A stretch of DNA of 64,000 bases from Roseateles depolymerans (GCF_003387155.1 NZ_QUMT01000001.1:1069066-1133065), one strand, 5' to 3'; numbered from the stretch's first letter, positions 36,238 to 46,378 are shown. Numbers and translations are program-made. Notes: generated by a model from the letters alone, not told the origin.

Positions 36238-38073
36238 TTACTTGCCGAAGCTGTCCTTCAGCCCGGTGATTTTGTTGAAGACCGGTGCGTGAGACTGATG
36301 GTCCTTCCGGTCCGCGACAAAGTAGCCATGACGCTCGAACTGGAACTTCTGGTCAGGTTGTGCACCGGCCAGCGACGGCTCCACGAAACCTTGCACCACG
36401 CGCTTGGACTGTGGGTTGATGAAGTCCAGGAAGTTGCGGTCGCCGGAGTCGGGCTGCGCCTCGGTGAAGAGCCGGTCATACAGCCGCAGTTCTGCGGGGA
36501 TGCCGTCATGCACGCCCACCCAGGTGATGACGCCCTTGACCTTGACGGCATCCGCCCCCGGGGTGCCGCTCTTGGTGTCCGGCACCAGCTTGGCGAGCAC
36601 GGCGGTCACTTCGCCCTGCTCGTTCTTCTCGGCGCCCACGCACTCGATCACATAGCCGTACTTCAAGCGGACCTTGTTGCCCGGATACAGACGGTGGTAG
36701 CCCTTGGGCGGCGTCTCCATGAAGTCTTCGCGCTCGATCCACAGTTCCGGACCCAGGCTGAACGCCCGTTGACCCAGTTCCGGCAGATGCGGATGGGCCG
36801 GCGCGCTGCAGGCCTCGCGATGCTCCAGCGAGCCGAACACCTCGGCATAGTTCTGCAGCTTGAGCTTGACCGGGTCCACCACGGCCATGGCGCGGGCCGC
36901 CTTGCCTTCCAGGTCGGCGCGCAGATAACCGTCCAGCACCGAATACTCGATCCAGCTGTTGGTCTTGGAGGCGCCGGTGCTTTCCACCATCGCCCGGATC
37001 GATTCCGGCGTGTAGCCGCGACGGCGCATGCCCACCAGGGTCGGCATGCGGGGGTCGTCCCAGCCGCTTACGTGCTTCTCTTCCACCAGTTGGCGCAGCT
37101 TGCGCTTGGAGGTGACCACATAGCTCAGGTTGAGCCGGCCGAATTCATACTGGTGCGGCAGCGGCCGCGCCAGCAGACCGCCGGCGGCCAGGTGCTCCAC
37201 CAGCCAGTCGTAGAACGGGCGCTGGTCTTCGAATTCCAGCGTGCAGAAGCTGTGGGTGATGCACTCCAGCGCGTCCTCGATCGGATGCGCGAAGGTGTAC
37301 ATCGGGTAGATGCACCACTGGTCGCCAGTGTTGTGATGGGTGGCCCGGCGCACGCGGTAGAGGGTCGGGTCCCGCATGTTGATGTTGGGCGACGCCATGT
37401 CGATCTTGGCGCGCAGCACCATCGACCCGTCCGGGTGCTTGCCGTCGCGCATTTCGCGCAGCCGGGTCAGGTTCTCCTGCGGGCTGCGGCTGCGGAAGGG
37501 GCTGTTGGTGCCGGGCGTGCGGAAGTCGCCGCGGTTCACCCGCATCTCTTCGGCCGTCTGTTCGTCCACGTAGGCCAGGTCCTGGGTCACCAGATATTCG
37601 GCGGCCCGGTACATGAAATCGAAGTAGTTGCTGGCGTAGAAGAGGTGGCTGACGGTGTCGCTGCCGGTGCCGGCGTCCGGGGTGTTCCAGGACCAGCCCA
37701 GCCAGGCCACCATCTCCTTGATGGCGTCGACGTATTCCTGCTCTTCTTTTTCCGGATTGGTGTCGTCGAAGCGGAGGTGGCAGATGCCGCCGTAGTCACG
37801 CGCCAGCCCGAAGTTCAGGCAGATGCTCTTGGCATGGCCGATGTGCAGGTAACCGTTGGGCTCGGGCGGGAAGCGCGTGCGGATGCGGGCCGGATCCAGC
37901 GGGCCGGCAGCATGGTGAGCCGCATCACCGGGCGAACCGGCGAAATGACGCGCCGGCTGGAAGCCCTGTTCCAGATCGCGTTCGATGATGGCGCGCAGGA
38001 AGTTGCTGGGCTTGACAGCATCGCCGTCGTGCTCAGGCGCGGCGCTCGGGGTCTTGTCGGTGCTGGCGGACAT
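36238..38073 (-). CDS. glnS: Glutaminyl-tRNA synthetase
   Basis: The 611-residue class I synthetase has the HIGH motif at residues 77-80 in 'FPPEPNGYLHIGHAKSICLN'. The KMSKS-equivalent is 'YVVTSKRKLRQLVEEK' (usual M-S-K-R replaced by T-S-K-R). The GlnRS-specific 'GWDDPRMPTLVGMRRRGYTPESIR' and the anticodon-binding beta-barrel with 'KGVITWVGVHDGIPAELRLYDRLF' are present. It charges tRNA-Gln with glutamine. Compared with E. coli, about 25 extra residues (about 40-65) lie between the N-terminal helix and the ATP-binding motif. It converges with the Ig-like gene. Confidence 0.97.
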   Translation of the reverse strand: MSASTDKTPSAAPEHDGDAVKPSNFLRAIIERDLEQGFQPARHFAGSPGDAAHHAAGPLDPARIRTRFPPEPNGYLHIGHAKSICLNFGLARDYGGICHLRFDDTNPEKEEQEYVDAIKEMVAWLGWSWNTPDAGTGSDTVSHLFYASNYFDFMYRAAEYLVTQDLAYVDEQTAEEMRVNRGDFRTPGTNSPFRSRSPQENLTRLREMRDGKHPDGSMVLRAKIDMASPNINMRDPTLYRVRRATHHNTGDQWCIYPMYTFAHPIEDALECITHSFCTLEFEDQRPFYDWLVEHLAAGGLLARPLPHQYEFGRLNLSYVVTSKRKLRQLVEEKHVSGWDDPRMPTLVGMRRRGYTPESIRAMVESTGASKTNSWIEYSVLDGYLRADLEGKAARAMAVVDPVKLKLQNYAEVFGSLEHREACSAPAHPHLPELGQRAFSLGPELWIEREDFMETPPKGYHRLYPGNKVRLKYGYVIECVGAEKNEQGEVTAVLAKLVPDTKSGTPGADAVKVKGVITWVGVHDGIPAELRLYDRLFTEAQPDSGDRNFLDFINPQSKRVVQGFVEPSLAGAQPDQKFQFERHGYFVADRKDHQSHAPVFNKITGLKDSFGK

Positions 38074-38149
38074 GAATGAATCACTGGCGAAAGAGGCAGA
38101 TGATTCTACGCGCCCGGCTGCAACCGGCTGGAGGGCGGGGCTCTCTCGA

Positions 38150-39103
38150 TCAAAGCGCCTTGAAACGGTGCGCGAACATGCGGCTGACGGCCAGCCGCTC
38201 CGGACGGCGACGCAGCTTGAGCGTCAGCCGACCCGCTTCGTCCCGCAGGGCCCGGTCAATGGCGTCCACCTGCACCACATGGCCCCGGTGCACCTGCCAG
38301 AAGCGCTCGGGGTCCAGTTGCGGCAGCAACTCGCGCAGCGAGGCCCGGACCAGATATTCCTGGTCGGCGGTCAGCACCCGAACGTATTTGTCGGCGGCTT
38401 CCAGGAATTCGATCTGATCCACCGGCAGCAGCACGATGCTTTGGCCCACGCCCACTTGCAGATGACGAAGCATGGGGGCCGACCCGCCAGGCGACGTGGA
38501 GAAGTCCCGCGACGGGCCGCCGGCCAGCAGCAGGCTGCGGAGCTGATCGAGCGTGGCTTCGAGGGCGCTGGCATTCACGCCGGGGAGGGGAATGCGAGGG
38601 TCTGGGGCGTCGAGGGACGCGCCGGGGGCCTGCGCGGTGACACCGCCAAAAGCATGGCGGGCATCGGCATCAGCCCCCAGCTGGCCCTGCCCAGCACCAA
38701 CGGGCATGCCTCGCGTCGCCAGGCCCGCGCGCAAGCGGCTGACGGTCTGCGCCAGACGCTCCCTCTGAACCGGCTTGAGCACATAGTCCACCGCCGCCCG
38801 GTCGAAAGCCTGCAGGGCATATTGGTCATACGCGGTCACGAAGACCAGCAGCGGGAAGGGCGGTGCGCCTGGTCCGTCGGGCCATTCATCCGCCAGCAGT
38901 GCCGCGGCCTCCAGCCCTGTCATGCCGGGCATGCGGATGTCGAAGAAGCACACCTGCGGAAGGTGTTGGAGTGCGAGGTCCACAGCAGCCTGGCCGTGCG
39001 GCGCCATGGCCACGATGGTCAGCTCCGGCCACAGGGTGGTCAGTTCCTGGCGCAGGTGTTGGGCCAGCAGGTCCTCGTCTTCGGCGATTAGTGCGGTGGG
39101 CAT
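38150..39103 (-). CDS. LytTR-family response regulator
   Basis: The 317-residue protein has a receiver domain (1-125) with acidic pocket E8-D9-E10, phospho-acceptor D55 in 'CFFDIRMPGMTG' and K in 'VLKPV'. A Gly/Ala/Pro linker follows, then a LytTR DNA-binding domain (about 210-317) with 'IEFLEAADKYVRVLTADQEYLVRASLRELLPQLDPERFWQVHRGHVV'. It is the AlgR/LytR type and is encoded downstream of its likely cognate kinase on the same strand. Target genes cannot be told from the sequence. Confidence 0.94.
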   Translation of the reverse strand: MPTALIAEDEDLLAQHLRQELTTLWPELTIVAMAPHGQAAVDLALQHLPQVCFFDIRMPGMTGLEAAALLADEWPDGPGAPPFPLLVFVTAYDQYALQAFDRAAVDYVLKPVQRERLAQTVSRLRAGLATRGMPVGAGQGQLGADADARHAFGGVTAQAPGASLDAPDPRIPLPGVNASALEATLDQLRSLLLAGGPSRDFSTSPGGSAPMLRHLQVGVGQSIVLLPVDQIEFLEAADKYVRVLTADQEYLVRASLRELLPQLDPERFWQVHRGHVVQVDAIDRALRDEAGRLTLKLRRRPERLAVSRMFAHRFKAL

Positions 39104-39188
39104 GGGGGGCTGTGTTGGAAGGGTTTAAAAGAGTTTGGAGGAGTGAGCGGAACTAAGAGTGGCTGAACGGAGCTGCATGCGGCTGAGC

Positions 39189-39242
39189 GGTCTAAGAGGT
39201 CTGAGAGGTCTGAGAGGTCTGAGAGGTCTGAGAGATCTGAGA
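39189..39242. repeat. 9-bp tandem repeat GGTCTGAGA x6
   Basis: Six head-to-tail 9-bp units of consensus GGTCTGAGA; the first (GGTCTAAGA) and last (GATCTGAGA) units each differ by one base. They lie in the 233-bp gap between the histidine kinase and response regulator genes, with looser GGGCTGAGA-like copies on the right to about 39280. There is no spacer structure, so this is not a CRISPR array. Confidence 0.9.
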
Positions 39243-39336
39243 AGAGGGCTGAGAGGGCTGCGGAGGCTGAGGTGGCTGAGATGGCGTGGGCGCTGAAAAG
39301 GGCAGGTTGTCCGGTCGGCGTCTGGCATGAGCGCCG

Positions 39337-40551
39337 TCAGGATGAAGGCGTCGGGCGCGGTGCCGCTTCACGGGCCGTCGGAGCCGGCGCGGACATCGCG
39401 GAAGGCGCCACCGCCATCGGAATCTCGATCACGGCCACCGTGCCACCCTCAGGCCGGGCCTGGACGTGCAGGCGGGCTTTTGGGCCGTACACCACCGCCA
39501 ACCGCTCCCGGATCTGCCGCGTGCCAAAGCCTGACCCTGGCACCGGGATGTCCGGCGGCGCATAACCCGCGCCGTTGTCGATCACTTCCAGCCGGAGCAT
39601 GTCGTGCGAGTCGGGCATCCGCCGCGCCCGCACCGTCAGGGAGCCGCCGCCCACATGCGGCTCCAGCCCATGCTTGATGGCGTTTTCCACCAGCGGTTGC
39701 AACAGCAGCGGCGGCACTGGCAGGTCTGCGATGTCTGGCGGCAGGTCGAACTCGAAGCTCAGGCGCTGTCCCATCCGCACCTGCATCAAGGCCAGATAGT
39801 CCGCCAGCCGGGCGAATTCGTCGCGCAGCGCATGCCGCTCCGCCTGGGACGCGACCAGCGTGGCGCGCAGAAACGCGATCAGATGGTCCAGCATCGCCTG
39901 GGCCCGCGCCGCGTCCATGCCAATCAGCACTCGCAAGTTGGCCAGCGTGTTGAACAGCATGTGCGGCTCCAGCTGGCTCTCCAGCAGCCGCAATTGCGTT
40001 TCCGCGGCCTGGCGCCGCAGGGTTTCAGCGCGGGCTTCCGCCGCCGCCGCCTTGCTCCGCCACAGGAAAATGAAGGTCAGGGCGATGCCAGGCAGCATCG
40101 AGAACCCGAGGGCTCCCAGCATGGCCTGCCACGGAGCGTTCAGCGGGTTGCGGAAATGCAGCCCGGTGAACAGGCTTCCCAGCCAGGCGCCCGCGGTATA
40201 GCCCAGCGAAGTCCCGACCAGCAGGCACAGCATCATCAGCGGCCAGCCCGGCCAGGACATCACGAAGTCGTGCGACCACCCCATGCGCTCGTAGAACCGG
40301 ATGCGCCCCCAGCCGGCCAGCAGGCGCAGCCCGTGGATGAAGCCACCGCATCCCAGACTGATGCAGAAGCTGTAGATCAGTGTGGGCTTCCAGCTGTTGC
40401 CGAAGGTGCTCACCAGCAGCACGGTCAGGCCGACCGACACGGTGCACAGCAGCAGAAGCTGTCGCAGCAGGCAGCGGGCCCAGTCCACAAGACGCCGCTG
40501 CGGGAGAGGGCCCGGCGAGGGGCGGGCGGTGTCAGTCAGGGGAGGGGACAT
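39337..40551 (-). CDS. LytS/YehU-type sensor histidine kinase
   Basis: The 404-residue protein has four or five N-terminal membrane helices (about 30-165), then a His_kinase (PF06580-type) domain with phospho-acceptor H197 in 'ESQLEPHMLFNTLANLRVLI'. The HATPase region contains 'LLLQPLVENAIKHGLEPH' (N-box) and 'LEVIDNGAGYAPPDIPVPGSGFGTRQIRERL' (G-boxes). No extracellular sensor domain is seen, so sensing may occur in the membrane. It is paired with the LytTR regulator downstream. The last 25 residues are Ala/Pro-rich. Confidence 0.94.
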   Translation of the reverse strand: MSPPLTDTARPSPGPLPQRRLVDWARCLLRQLLLLCTVSVGLTVLLVSTFGNSWKPTLIYSFCISLGCGGFIHGLRLLAGWGRIRFYERMGWSHDFVMSWPGWPLMMLCLLVGTSLGYTAGAWLGSLFTGLHFRNPLNAPWQAMLGALGFSMLPGIALTFIFLWRSKAAAAEARAETLRRQAAETQLRLLESQLEPHMLFNTLANLRVLIGMDAARAQAMLDHLIAFLRATLVASQAERHALRDEFARLADYLALMQVRMGQRLSFEFDLPPDIADLPVPPLLLQPLVENAIKHGLEPHVGGGSLTVRARRMPDSHDMLRLEVIDNGAGYAPPDIPVPGSGFGTRQIRERLAVVYGPKARLHVQARPEGGTVAVIEIPMAVAPSAMSAPAPTAREAAPRPTPSS

Positions 40552-40586
40552 GGCGGTCAGCAGGGCGCAGGGCTGGTGAGTTTGAA

Positions 40587-40622
40587 AAGCTCGTTGGGAA
40601 GCTCGTTGGGAAGCTCGTTGGG
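40587..40622. repeat. 12-bp tandem repeat AAGCTCGTTGGG x3
   Basis: Three exact 12-bp units lie just upstream of the histidine kinase start, on the side that should hold its promoter. Confidence 0.85.
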
Positions 40623-40682
40623 GAAGCGTATCTAATGCGGAGCAGTATCGCGACCGCTGTCTTGACCAATGGCTCGCCCGCT

Positions 40683-40730
40683 GTCTCGACCGGTGTCACT
40701 ACCGGTGTCTCGACCGGAGTTTCTACCGGT
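40683..40730. repeat. Degenerate 12-bp tandem repeat (GTCTCGACCGGT-like) x4
   Basis: Four contiguous 12-bp units: GTCTCGACCGGT, GTCACTACCGGT, GTCTCGACCGGA, GTTTCTACCGGT. More diverged units extend to about 40659 and 40744. They lie between the kinase gene and the downstream end of the minus-strand membrane protein gene. Confidence 0.8.
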
Positions 40731-40807
40731 ATCGCGAGCAGTGTCGCAGGTGATGGTCAGACTGGACTGGAGCGGCGGCTCCCTGGCGCTCCCCACGCAA
40801 GTGCGTT

Positions 40808-41356
40808 TCATGCTGCCATCGGCGACCGCGGCTCCTGCGACCACGGACCGCGACGCAGGATGTTGATGCTGCGCCCCAGGAAGAAGCCGCTCAGCAGTCC
40901 GAAGCTCAGGCTCGCGACACCGGCAAAGGTCGCGTTGTGGGCCAAACCCGGCTGGACGCCCAGCGCCATGCCGACCGCAAAACGGGCGCAGAAGATGGCC
41001 AGCATCACGCCCAGGGGCAACCAACTGCCCGGCACGCGGTACAGGCCGTCAGCCGGTTCGAACCGGGCCTGACCCGGCCAGCCCGTCGCCACCAGCGCGC
41101 CGACGCTCGCCAGCAGGCCTGCCGCCCACGCTAGGATCGCCACGCCGGCAGTGCCGGACTGGCCGAAGCCGCGCTGCACGCCCCAGGCGCCGAACACCAG
41201 CCACACCAGCGGCAGCACCAACAGCCGCTTGCGGGTGACCTGCTGGGTGCGGCTCTGGCGGGTGCCCAGCACGATCAGAACGGCCAGGATCACCCAGACC
41301 CAGACGGGGACATGGGTGAAGATCTGGGTCAGGGCGTCGATCGGGGAGGTGTGCAT
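40808..41356 (-). CDS. Uncharacterised membrane protein, DUF6622-like
   Basis: The 182-residue protein has four or five membrane helices. It begins 'ALTQIFTHVPVWVWVILAVLIVLGTRQSRTQQVTRKRL', a pattern like small uncharacterised membrane proteins (DUF6622-type; assignment from memory, moderate). The middle is 'LPLVWLVFGAWGVQRGF' and the C-terminal part 'FAGVASLSFGLLSGFFLGRSINILRRG'. Function is unknown. A GATCTCCT stretch upstream gives an AGGAGATC ribosome site on the coding strand. Confidence 0.8.
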   Translation of the reverse strand: MHTSPIDALTQIFTHVPVWVWVILAVLIVLGTRQSRTQQVTRKRLLVLPLVWLVFGAWGVQRGFGQSGTAGVAILAWAAGLLASVGALVATGWPGQARFEPADGLYRVPGSWLPLGVMLAIFCARFAVGMALGVQPGLAHNATFAGVASLSFGLLSGFFLGRSINILRRGPWSQEPRSPMAA

Positions 41357-41461
41357 GAGGATCTCCTGGGGTTTCGGGCTTTTGCATCCGGGGGATGCGA
41401 TGACCGAACTGTGCAGACCCGCGGCGCCGCCAGCCAGGGCGATGCGACGACCTGCCGCAAG

Positions 41462-41501
41462 GCGCCGCCAGCGACAGCAGCGCGCCGCCAGCGACAGGAG
41501 C
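41462..41501. repeat. 20-bp direct repeat x2
   Basis: Two adjacent copies of GCGCCGCCAGCGACAGCAGC, the second with one base changed, lie in the 227-bp gap between two minus-strand genes. Confidence 0.7.
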
Positions 41502-41583
41502 GGGGCGCCTGCACCAGGCGCGGGGAGCCATTGCCCACCCGCCGGCGCTTAAACAGCGAGCAGCCCCCCGCCGCGCCCCTCCA

Positions 41584-43236
41584 TCAGCGGCGCGAACGCC
41601 CCGACTTGCCCCCCAGCAAGCTCCCCAGCACGCCCCGCACCAGCTCCCGCCCCACCGACGACCCGATGGATCGCAGCGCGGACTTGGCCGCCGCCTCCGC
41701 CAACCCCTCCCGCCGACCGCCGCGCGGCCCGGTGCTGCCGAACAGCACATCCTTGAGGCCGTCCAGCATGCCGCCCTCGCCGCCGTCCTTGCCGCCGGCC
41801 GCGCCACCGCCCGTGGACGCCGGCGGCGCCTGCCGGGCGTCTCCCGGCTGGAACACCTCGCCGGCCTCGTCCGCCATGGTGCGCTTGCCGGTGGGCAGGC
41901 CGCTGGACGCGTCCCGCGGCGCGGTGACTGCCGCGTCCCGCTCCGCCGACTGGGCGCTCGCCGCGGCCCGGCCGGTCAGCTTCTCATAGGCAGACTCCCG
42001 GTCCACCTGCTGTTCATAGACGCCCGCCACCAGGGACTGTTCCATCAGTGTCTTGCGCTGCGCCGCCGTGATCGGGCCGATCTGGCTGCCGGGCGGCAGC
42101 ACGAACACCCGCTCGGTGATGCAGGGGCGGCCCTTGTCGTCCAGCAGGCTCACCAGCGCCTCGCCCACCCCCAGCTCGGTGATGGCCATGGCGATGTCCA
42201 GGCCGGGCTTGGGGCGCATCGTCTCGGCGGCGGCCTTCACCGCCTTCTGATCGCGCGGCGTGAAGGCCCGCAGGGCATGCTGCACCCGGTTGCCCAGTTG
42301 GCCCAGCACCGCATCCGGAATGTCCAGCGGGTTCTGGGTCACGAAATACACCCCCACGCCCTTGGACCGCACCAGCCGCACCACCAGTTCGATCCGCTCG
42401 ACCAGCGCCGGCGGGGCGTCCTTGAACAGCAGGTGGGCCTCGTCAAAGAAGAACACCAGCTTGGGCTGGTCCAGGTCGCCCACCTCCGGCAGGGTTTCGA
42501 ACAGCTCCGACAGCATCCACAGCAGGAAGGTGGCGTACAGGCGCGGCGCAGCCATCAGCTTGTCCGCCGCCAGGATGTTGATGACGCCCTGGCCGTCCAC
42601 CGTCTGCATGAAGTCGGCGATGTTGAGCATCGGCTCGCCGAAGAAGCGGTCGCCGCCCTGGGCTTCGATCTGCAGCAGGCCGCGCTGGATGGCGCCGACG
42701 CTGGCGGCCGACACATTGCCGTATTGCGTGGTGAACTCGCTGGCGTTTTCTCCCACATGCTGCAGCATCGCCCGCAGGTCCTTCAGGTCCAGCAGCGCCA
42801 GGCCATGGTCGTCGGCAATCTTGAACACCATCTGCAGCACGCCGGCCTGGGTCTCGTTCAGGCCCAGCATGCGCGACAGCAGCAGCGGCCCCATGTCCGA
42901 GACGGTGGCCCGCACCGGGTGGCCCTGTTCCCCGAACACATCCCACAGCGTGGTGGGGCAGGCGGCGGCCGGTGGCGGCTCGATGCCGCGCTCTTGCAGC
43001 ACCGCCAGCAGCTTGGCCGATGGCCGCCCCGGCTGCGAAATGCCGGTCAGGTCGCCCTTGACGTCCGCCATGAAGACCGGCACCCCGATCTGGGACAGGG
43101 CTTCGGCCAGCTTTTGCAGGCTGATCGTCTTGCCGGTGCCGGTGGCCCCGGTGATCAGGCCATGGCGGTTGGCCAGCGCGGGCAGCAGCAGGCATTCGAT
43201 CTCGCCGTGGCGGGCCAGCAGGATGGGGTCAGCCAT
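41584..43236 (-). CDS. HerA/YjgR-like ATPase (DUF853)
   Basis: The 550-residue protein has Walker A G-A-T-G-T-G-K-T at 30-37 in '[21 protein letters not shown]' and Walker B '[13 protein letters not shown]'. The DUF853/YjgR-specific segments include '[20 protein letters not shown]', '[28 protein letters not shown]' and '[40 protein letters not shown]'. It is a FtsK/HerA-type translocase-like ATPase of unknown role. The C-terminal 90 residues are Gly/Ala/Asp-rich with an Arg-rich end. It diverges from yebC with a 140-bp spacer. Confidence 0.93.
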   Translation of the reverse strand: MADPILLARHGEIECLLLPALANRHGLITGATGTGKTISLQKLAEALSQIGVPVFMADVKGDLTGISQPGRPSAKLLAVLQERGIEPPPAAACPTTLWDVFGEQGHPVRATVSDMGPLLLSRMLGLNETQAGVLQMVFKIADDHGLALLDLKDLRAMLQHVGENASEFTTQYGNVSAASVGAIQRGLLQIEAQGGDRFFGEPMLNIADFMQTVDGQGVINILAADKLMAAPRLYATFLLWMLSELFETLPEVGDLDQPKLVFFFDEAHLLFKDAPPALVERIELVVRLVRSKGVGVYFVTQNPLDIPDAVLGQLGNRVQHALRAFTPRDQKAVKAAAETMRPKPGLDIAMAITELGVGEALVSLLDDKGRPCITERVFVLPPGSQIGPITAAQRKTLMEQSLVAGVYEQQVDRESAYEKLTGRAAASAQSAERDAAVTAPRDASSGLPTGKRTMADEAGEVFQPGDARQAPPASTGGGAAGGKDGGEGGMLDGLKDVLFGSTGPRGGRREGLAEAAAKSALRSIGSSVGRELVRGVLGSLLGGKSGRSRR

Positions 43237-43376
43237 GAAAGGTCTCCAAAAACATCCACTGCCAACGTCACCCGCCGGGGAGGGGGGATCCGAAAGCTAA
43301 AATCGCAGTCTAACGAAGCATCAACAGCGTCGGCCCGACGGTTTTCCCGGGCTGGCGACACAGGAGAACCAGTCTC

Positions 43377-44102
43377 ATGGCAGGGCATTCGAAATGGGCC
43401 AATATCCAGCACCGCAAGGGCCGTCAGGACGAAAAGCGCGGGAAGGTCTGGACCCGTCTCACGCGTGAAATCATCGTGTCGGCCCGTGCCGGCGGTGGTG
43501 ATGTGAACATGAACCCGCGCCTGCGCCTGGCCATCGAGAAGGCCAAGGCGGCCAACATGCCGGCCGACAACATCAAGCGCAACGTCGACAAGGCCACCGG
43601 CAACCTGGACGGTGTGACCTACGAAGAAATCCGCTATGAGGGCTACGGCATCGGCGGCGCGGCCATCATCGTGGACTGCATGACGGACAACCGCGTCCGC
43701 ACGGTGGCCGAAGTGCGTCATGCCTTCTCCAAGTACGGCGGCAACCTGGGCACCGAAGGCTCGGTGGCCTTCCAGTTCAAGCATGTCGGCCAGATGATCT
43801 TTGCGCCGGGCACCTCCGAAGACAAGGTCATGGAAGTGGGCCTGGAAGCGGGCGCTGAAGACGTGGTGTCCGGCGACGACGGCTCCATCGAGGTGCTGAC
43901 CGCCCCGGGCGACTTCGAAGCCGTGCGGGCCGCGCTGGAAGCCGCGGGCCTCAAGCCCGAAGTGGCCGAAGTCACCATGCGCGCGGAAAACACCATCGAC
44001 CTGGCCGGCGACGACGCCGCCCGGATGCAGAAGCTGCTGGACGTGATCGAAGACCTGGACGACGTCCAGGAGGTCTATCACAACGCCAACCTGGATCAAT
44101 AA
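43377..44102 (+). CDS. yebC: YebC/PmpR family protein
   Basis: The 241-residue product begins '[32 protein letters not shown]', the family hallmark, and contains '[16 protein letters not shown]' and '[43 protein letters not shown]'. YebC-like proteins were described as regulators and more recently as helpers of translation through proline-rich stretches. A GGAGAA site precedes the ATG. purD follows 24 bp downstream on the same strand, so they are probably cotranscribed. Confidence 0.96.
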   Translation: MAGHSKWANIQHRKGRQDEKRGKVWTRLTREIIVSARAGGGDVNMNPRLRLAIEKAKAANMPADNIKRNVDKATGNLDGVTYEEIRYEGYGIGGAAIIVDCMTDNRVRTVAEVRHAFSKYGGNLGTEGSVAFQFKHVGQMIFAPGTSEDKVMEVGLEAGAEDVVSGDDGSIEVLTAPGDFEAVRAALEAAGLKPEVAEVTMRAENTIDLAGDDAARMQKLLDVIEDLDDVQEVYHNANLDQ

Positions 44103-44126
44103 GCGCTCCGGCGTAAAGGAATTGCG

Positions 44127-45410
44127 ATGAAGGTCCTGGTTCTGGGGAACGGCGGGCGCGAACATGCGCTCGCCTGGCGGCTGGCGCAGGGGGAGCGCGT
44201 CAGCCAGGTGTTCGTGGCGCCTGGCAATGGCGGCACCGCGCGGGATTCCCGCCTGAAGAATGTCCCGATCACCGACATCAAGGCCCTGGCGGACTTCGCC
44301 CAGGAACAGAAGATCGCGCTGACGGTCGTGGGCCCGGAAGCCTTCCTGGCGGCTGGCGTGGTGGATGAATTCCGCGCCCGCGGCCTGCGCATCTTCGGCC
44401 CGACGCGGGCGGCTGCGCAGCTGGAATCTTCCAAGGCCTTCGCCAAGGACTTCATGAAGCGGCATGGCATTCCCACCGCCGCCTATGACACCTTCTCCGA
44501 CCCGGCCCACGCGCATGCCTATGTCGAGGCCCAGGGGGCGCCCATCGTCATCAAGGCCGATGGCCTGGCGGCGGGCAAGGGCGTGGTTGTGGCCATGACG
44601 CTGGACGAGGCCCATCAGGCCATCGACTGGATCCTGGCAGACAACAAGCTCGGCGTGGTGCACAACGAGGGCGGCGCCCGCGTGGTCATCGAGCAGTTCC
44701 TGGAAGGCGAAGAAGCCAGCTTCATCGTGCTGTGCGATGGCAAGAACGTGCTGCCGCTGGCCACCAGCCAGGACCATAAGCGCCTGCTGGACGGCGACCA
44801 GGGGCCCAACACCGGGGGCATGGGCGCCTATTCACCGGCGCCGGTGGTCACGCCCAATGTGCATGCCAAGGTCATGCACGAGATCATCACGCCCACCATC
44901 CAGGGCATGGCCCGGGACGGCATGCCGTTCACCGGCTTCCTTTATGCCGGCCTGATGATCGACGCACAGGGCCAGCCGCGCACGGTGGAATTCAACACCC
45001 GCATGGGCGACCCTGAGACGCAGCCGATCATGATGCGCCTCAAGAGCGACCTCTTCGAGGCGCTGATGCACGCCACCGACGGCACGCTGGACCAGGTCGA
45101 GCTGCAGTGGGACCGTCGCGCCGCGCTGGGCGTGGTGATGGCCGCTGGCGGCTACCCGCTGTCGCCGCGCAAGGGTGACGTCATCTCCGGCCTGCCGGAC
45201 GATGCCGAGGACGCCATGGTGTTCCACGCCGGCACCGCCCAGCAGCCGGACGGCACGCTGGTGACCAGCGGCGGCCGCGTGCTGTGCGTGACGGCGCTGG
45301 GCGAGGCGGTGCGCCATGCCCAGCAGAGGGCTTATCAGGCGCTGACGTCCATCCAGTTCGAGGGCAAGCAGTACCGGCAGGACATCGGGCACCGGGCGGT
45401 CAAGCGCTGA
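44127..45410 (+). CDS. purD: Phosphoribosylamine-glycine ligase
   Basis: The 427-residue GAR synthetase begins 'MKVLVLGNGGREHALAWRLAQ'. It carries the ATP-grasp loop 'IVIKADGLAAGKGVVVAMTLDEA', 'GPNTGGMGAYSPAPVVT' and the signature 'EFNTRMGDPETQPIMMRLKSDL'. It makes glycinamide ribonucleotide, the second step of de novo purine synthesis. The length is normal for the family. Position between yebC and the acyltransferase is typical for Burkholderiales. Confidence 0.98.
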   Translation: MKVLVLGNGGREHALAWRLAQGERVSQVFVAPGNGGTARDSRLKNVPITDIKALADFAQEQKIALTVVGPEAFLAAGVVDEFRARGLRIFGPTRAAAQLESSKAFAKDFMKRHGIPTAAYDTFSDPAHAHAYVEAQGAPIVIKADGLAAGKGVVVAMTLDEAHQAIDWILADNKLGVVHNEGGARVVIEQFLEGEEASFIVLCDGKNVLPLATSQDHKRLLDGDQGPNTGGMGAYSPAPVVTPNVHAKVMHEIITPTIQGMARDGMPFTGFLYAGLMIDAQGQPRTVEFNTRMGDPETQPIMMRLKSDLFEALMHATDGTLDQVELQWDRRAALGVVMAAGGYPLSPRKGDVISGLPDDAEDAMVFHAGTAQQPDGTLVTSGGRVLCVTALGEAVRHAQQRAYQALTSIQFEGKQYRQDIGHRAVKR

Positions 45411-45576
45411 GGGGATTCGTGCCGCATTCCAGGTTTTGAAGCTGGATTTGTTCAATGCCCGTTGCCTTGGCGGGGCGGGTCTTTGAACATATCGGTCTGT
45501 TGAAACTCTGAGCGACATCTTGACCCCCGAGCGTTTCCAGGACGCCCCGTCAGCGTCTGTGACCGGCTCTGCCCCA

Positions 45577-45612
45577 GCATCTGCAGGTGTATCTGCAGGT
45601 ATATCTGCGGGT
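45577..45612. repeat. 12-bp tandem repeat GCATCTGCAGGT-like x3
   Basis: Three 12-bp units (GCATCTGCAGGT, GTATCTGCAGGT, ATATCTGCGGGT) lie just upstream of, or within the extended 5' end of, the acyltransferase gene. If translated from the TTG at 45520 they encode Ser-Ala-Gly repeats. Confidence 0.8.
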
Positions 45613-45669
45613 GCATCGGCCGCAGCCCCCGCTGCTGCGTCCGCCCTTCCTCGCCGCTGGACCGGCCCC

Positions 45670-46257
45670 ATGACCCCACTGCCCCCCGGCAGCCGTCTGG
45701 CCACCTGGGTGCTGGGCCTCTTCGGCTGGAAGATCCAGGGCCGTTCATTGCCGGCGCGGCAGGGCGTGGTGATGGTCTACCCGCATACCTCCAACTGGGA
45801 CTTCCCCATCGGGCTGCTGTCCAAATGGAGCATGGGTTTCCAGCTGAAGTTCTGGGCCAAGGACAGCCTGTTCAAGCTGCCCCTGTTTGGTCACTGGATG
45901 AAGGCGGTGGGCGGCGTCCCGGTCAATCGCCGGGCCGCCAACGGGCTGGTCGGCGACACGGTCGCCCAGATGCAAAAGGCCCGCGAGCGCGGTGAGCAGT
46001 TCTGGCTGATCGTGGCGCCCGAGGGCACCCGTTCCTACACCGACAGCTGGAAATCCGGCGCCTACTGGGTGGCCGTGCAGGCCCAAGTACCGGTGGCGGT
46101 CACCGCCTTCGACTACGCCACCCGCACGGTGGTCTTCACCGAATTCGTCGAGCTCAGCGGCGACCCGGACCGGGATTTCGCTCTCTTCGCCCAGGTGCTG
46201 CAGGGCCGCCAGGGCAAGCATCCGGACCAGGCCAGCCCCATCCGTCTGCGCCGCTAG
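45670..46257 (+). CDS. Lysophospholipid acyltransferase family protein (PlsC-like)
   Basis: The ATG at 45670 gives 195 residues. An in-frame TTG at 45520 would add a 50-residue Ala/Ser/Gly tail partly made of tandem repeats, so the shorter form is preferred. Motif I H-T-S-N-W-D (the HX4D acyltransferase site) lies in '[20 protein letters not shown]'. Motif II is near '[15 protein letters not shown]' and motif III is E-G-T-R in '[21 protein letters not shown]'. It should acylate a lysophospholipid or related lipid at the inner membrane; the exact substrate is unknown. Confidence 0.9.
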   Translation: MTPLPPGSRLATWVLGLFGWKIQGRSLPARQGVVMVYPHTSNWDFPIGLLSKWSMGFQLKFWAKDSLFKLPLFGHWMKAVGGVPVNRRAANGLVGDTVAQMQKARERGEQFWLIVAPEGTRSYTDSWKSGAYWVAVQAQVPVAVTAFDYATRTVVFTEFVELSGDPDRDFALFAQVLQGRQGKHPDQASPIRLRR

Positions 46258-46378
46258 AACGGGCTTCTCGCAACACCTTCGAGCGCCACTCGCAACGTCA
46301 CCCCATTTAGGACCGACAATCGCCAACCTTGGCCGGCGGGACCGGAGCGGGCGGAGCGTCCTGAAGAAAGGTGAATCG

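Noticed and set aside
39189-39242. CRISPR-like array
   Set aside because: Units are 9 bp, contiguous and without spacers; no cas genes are near. It is a simple tandem repeat.
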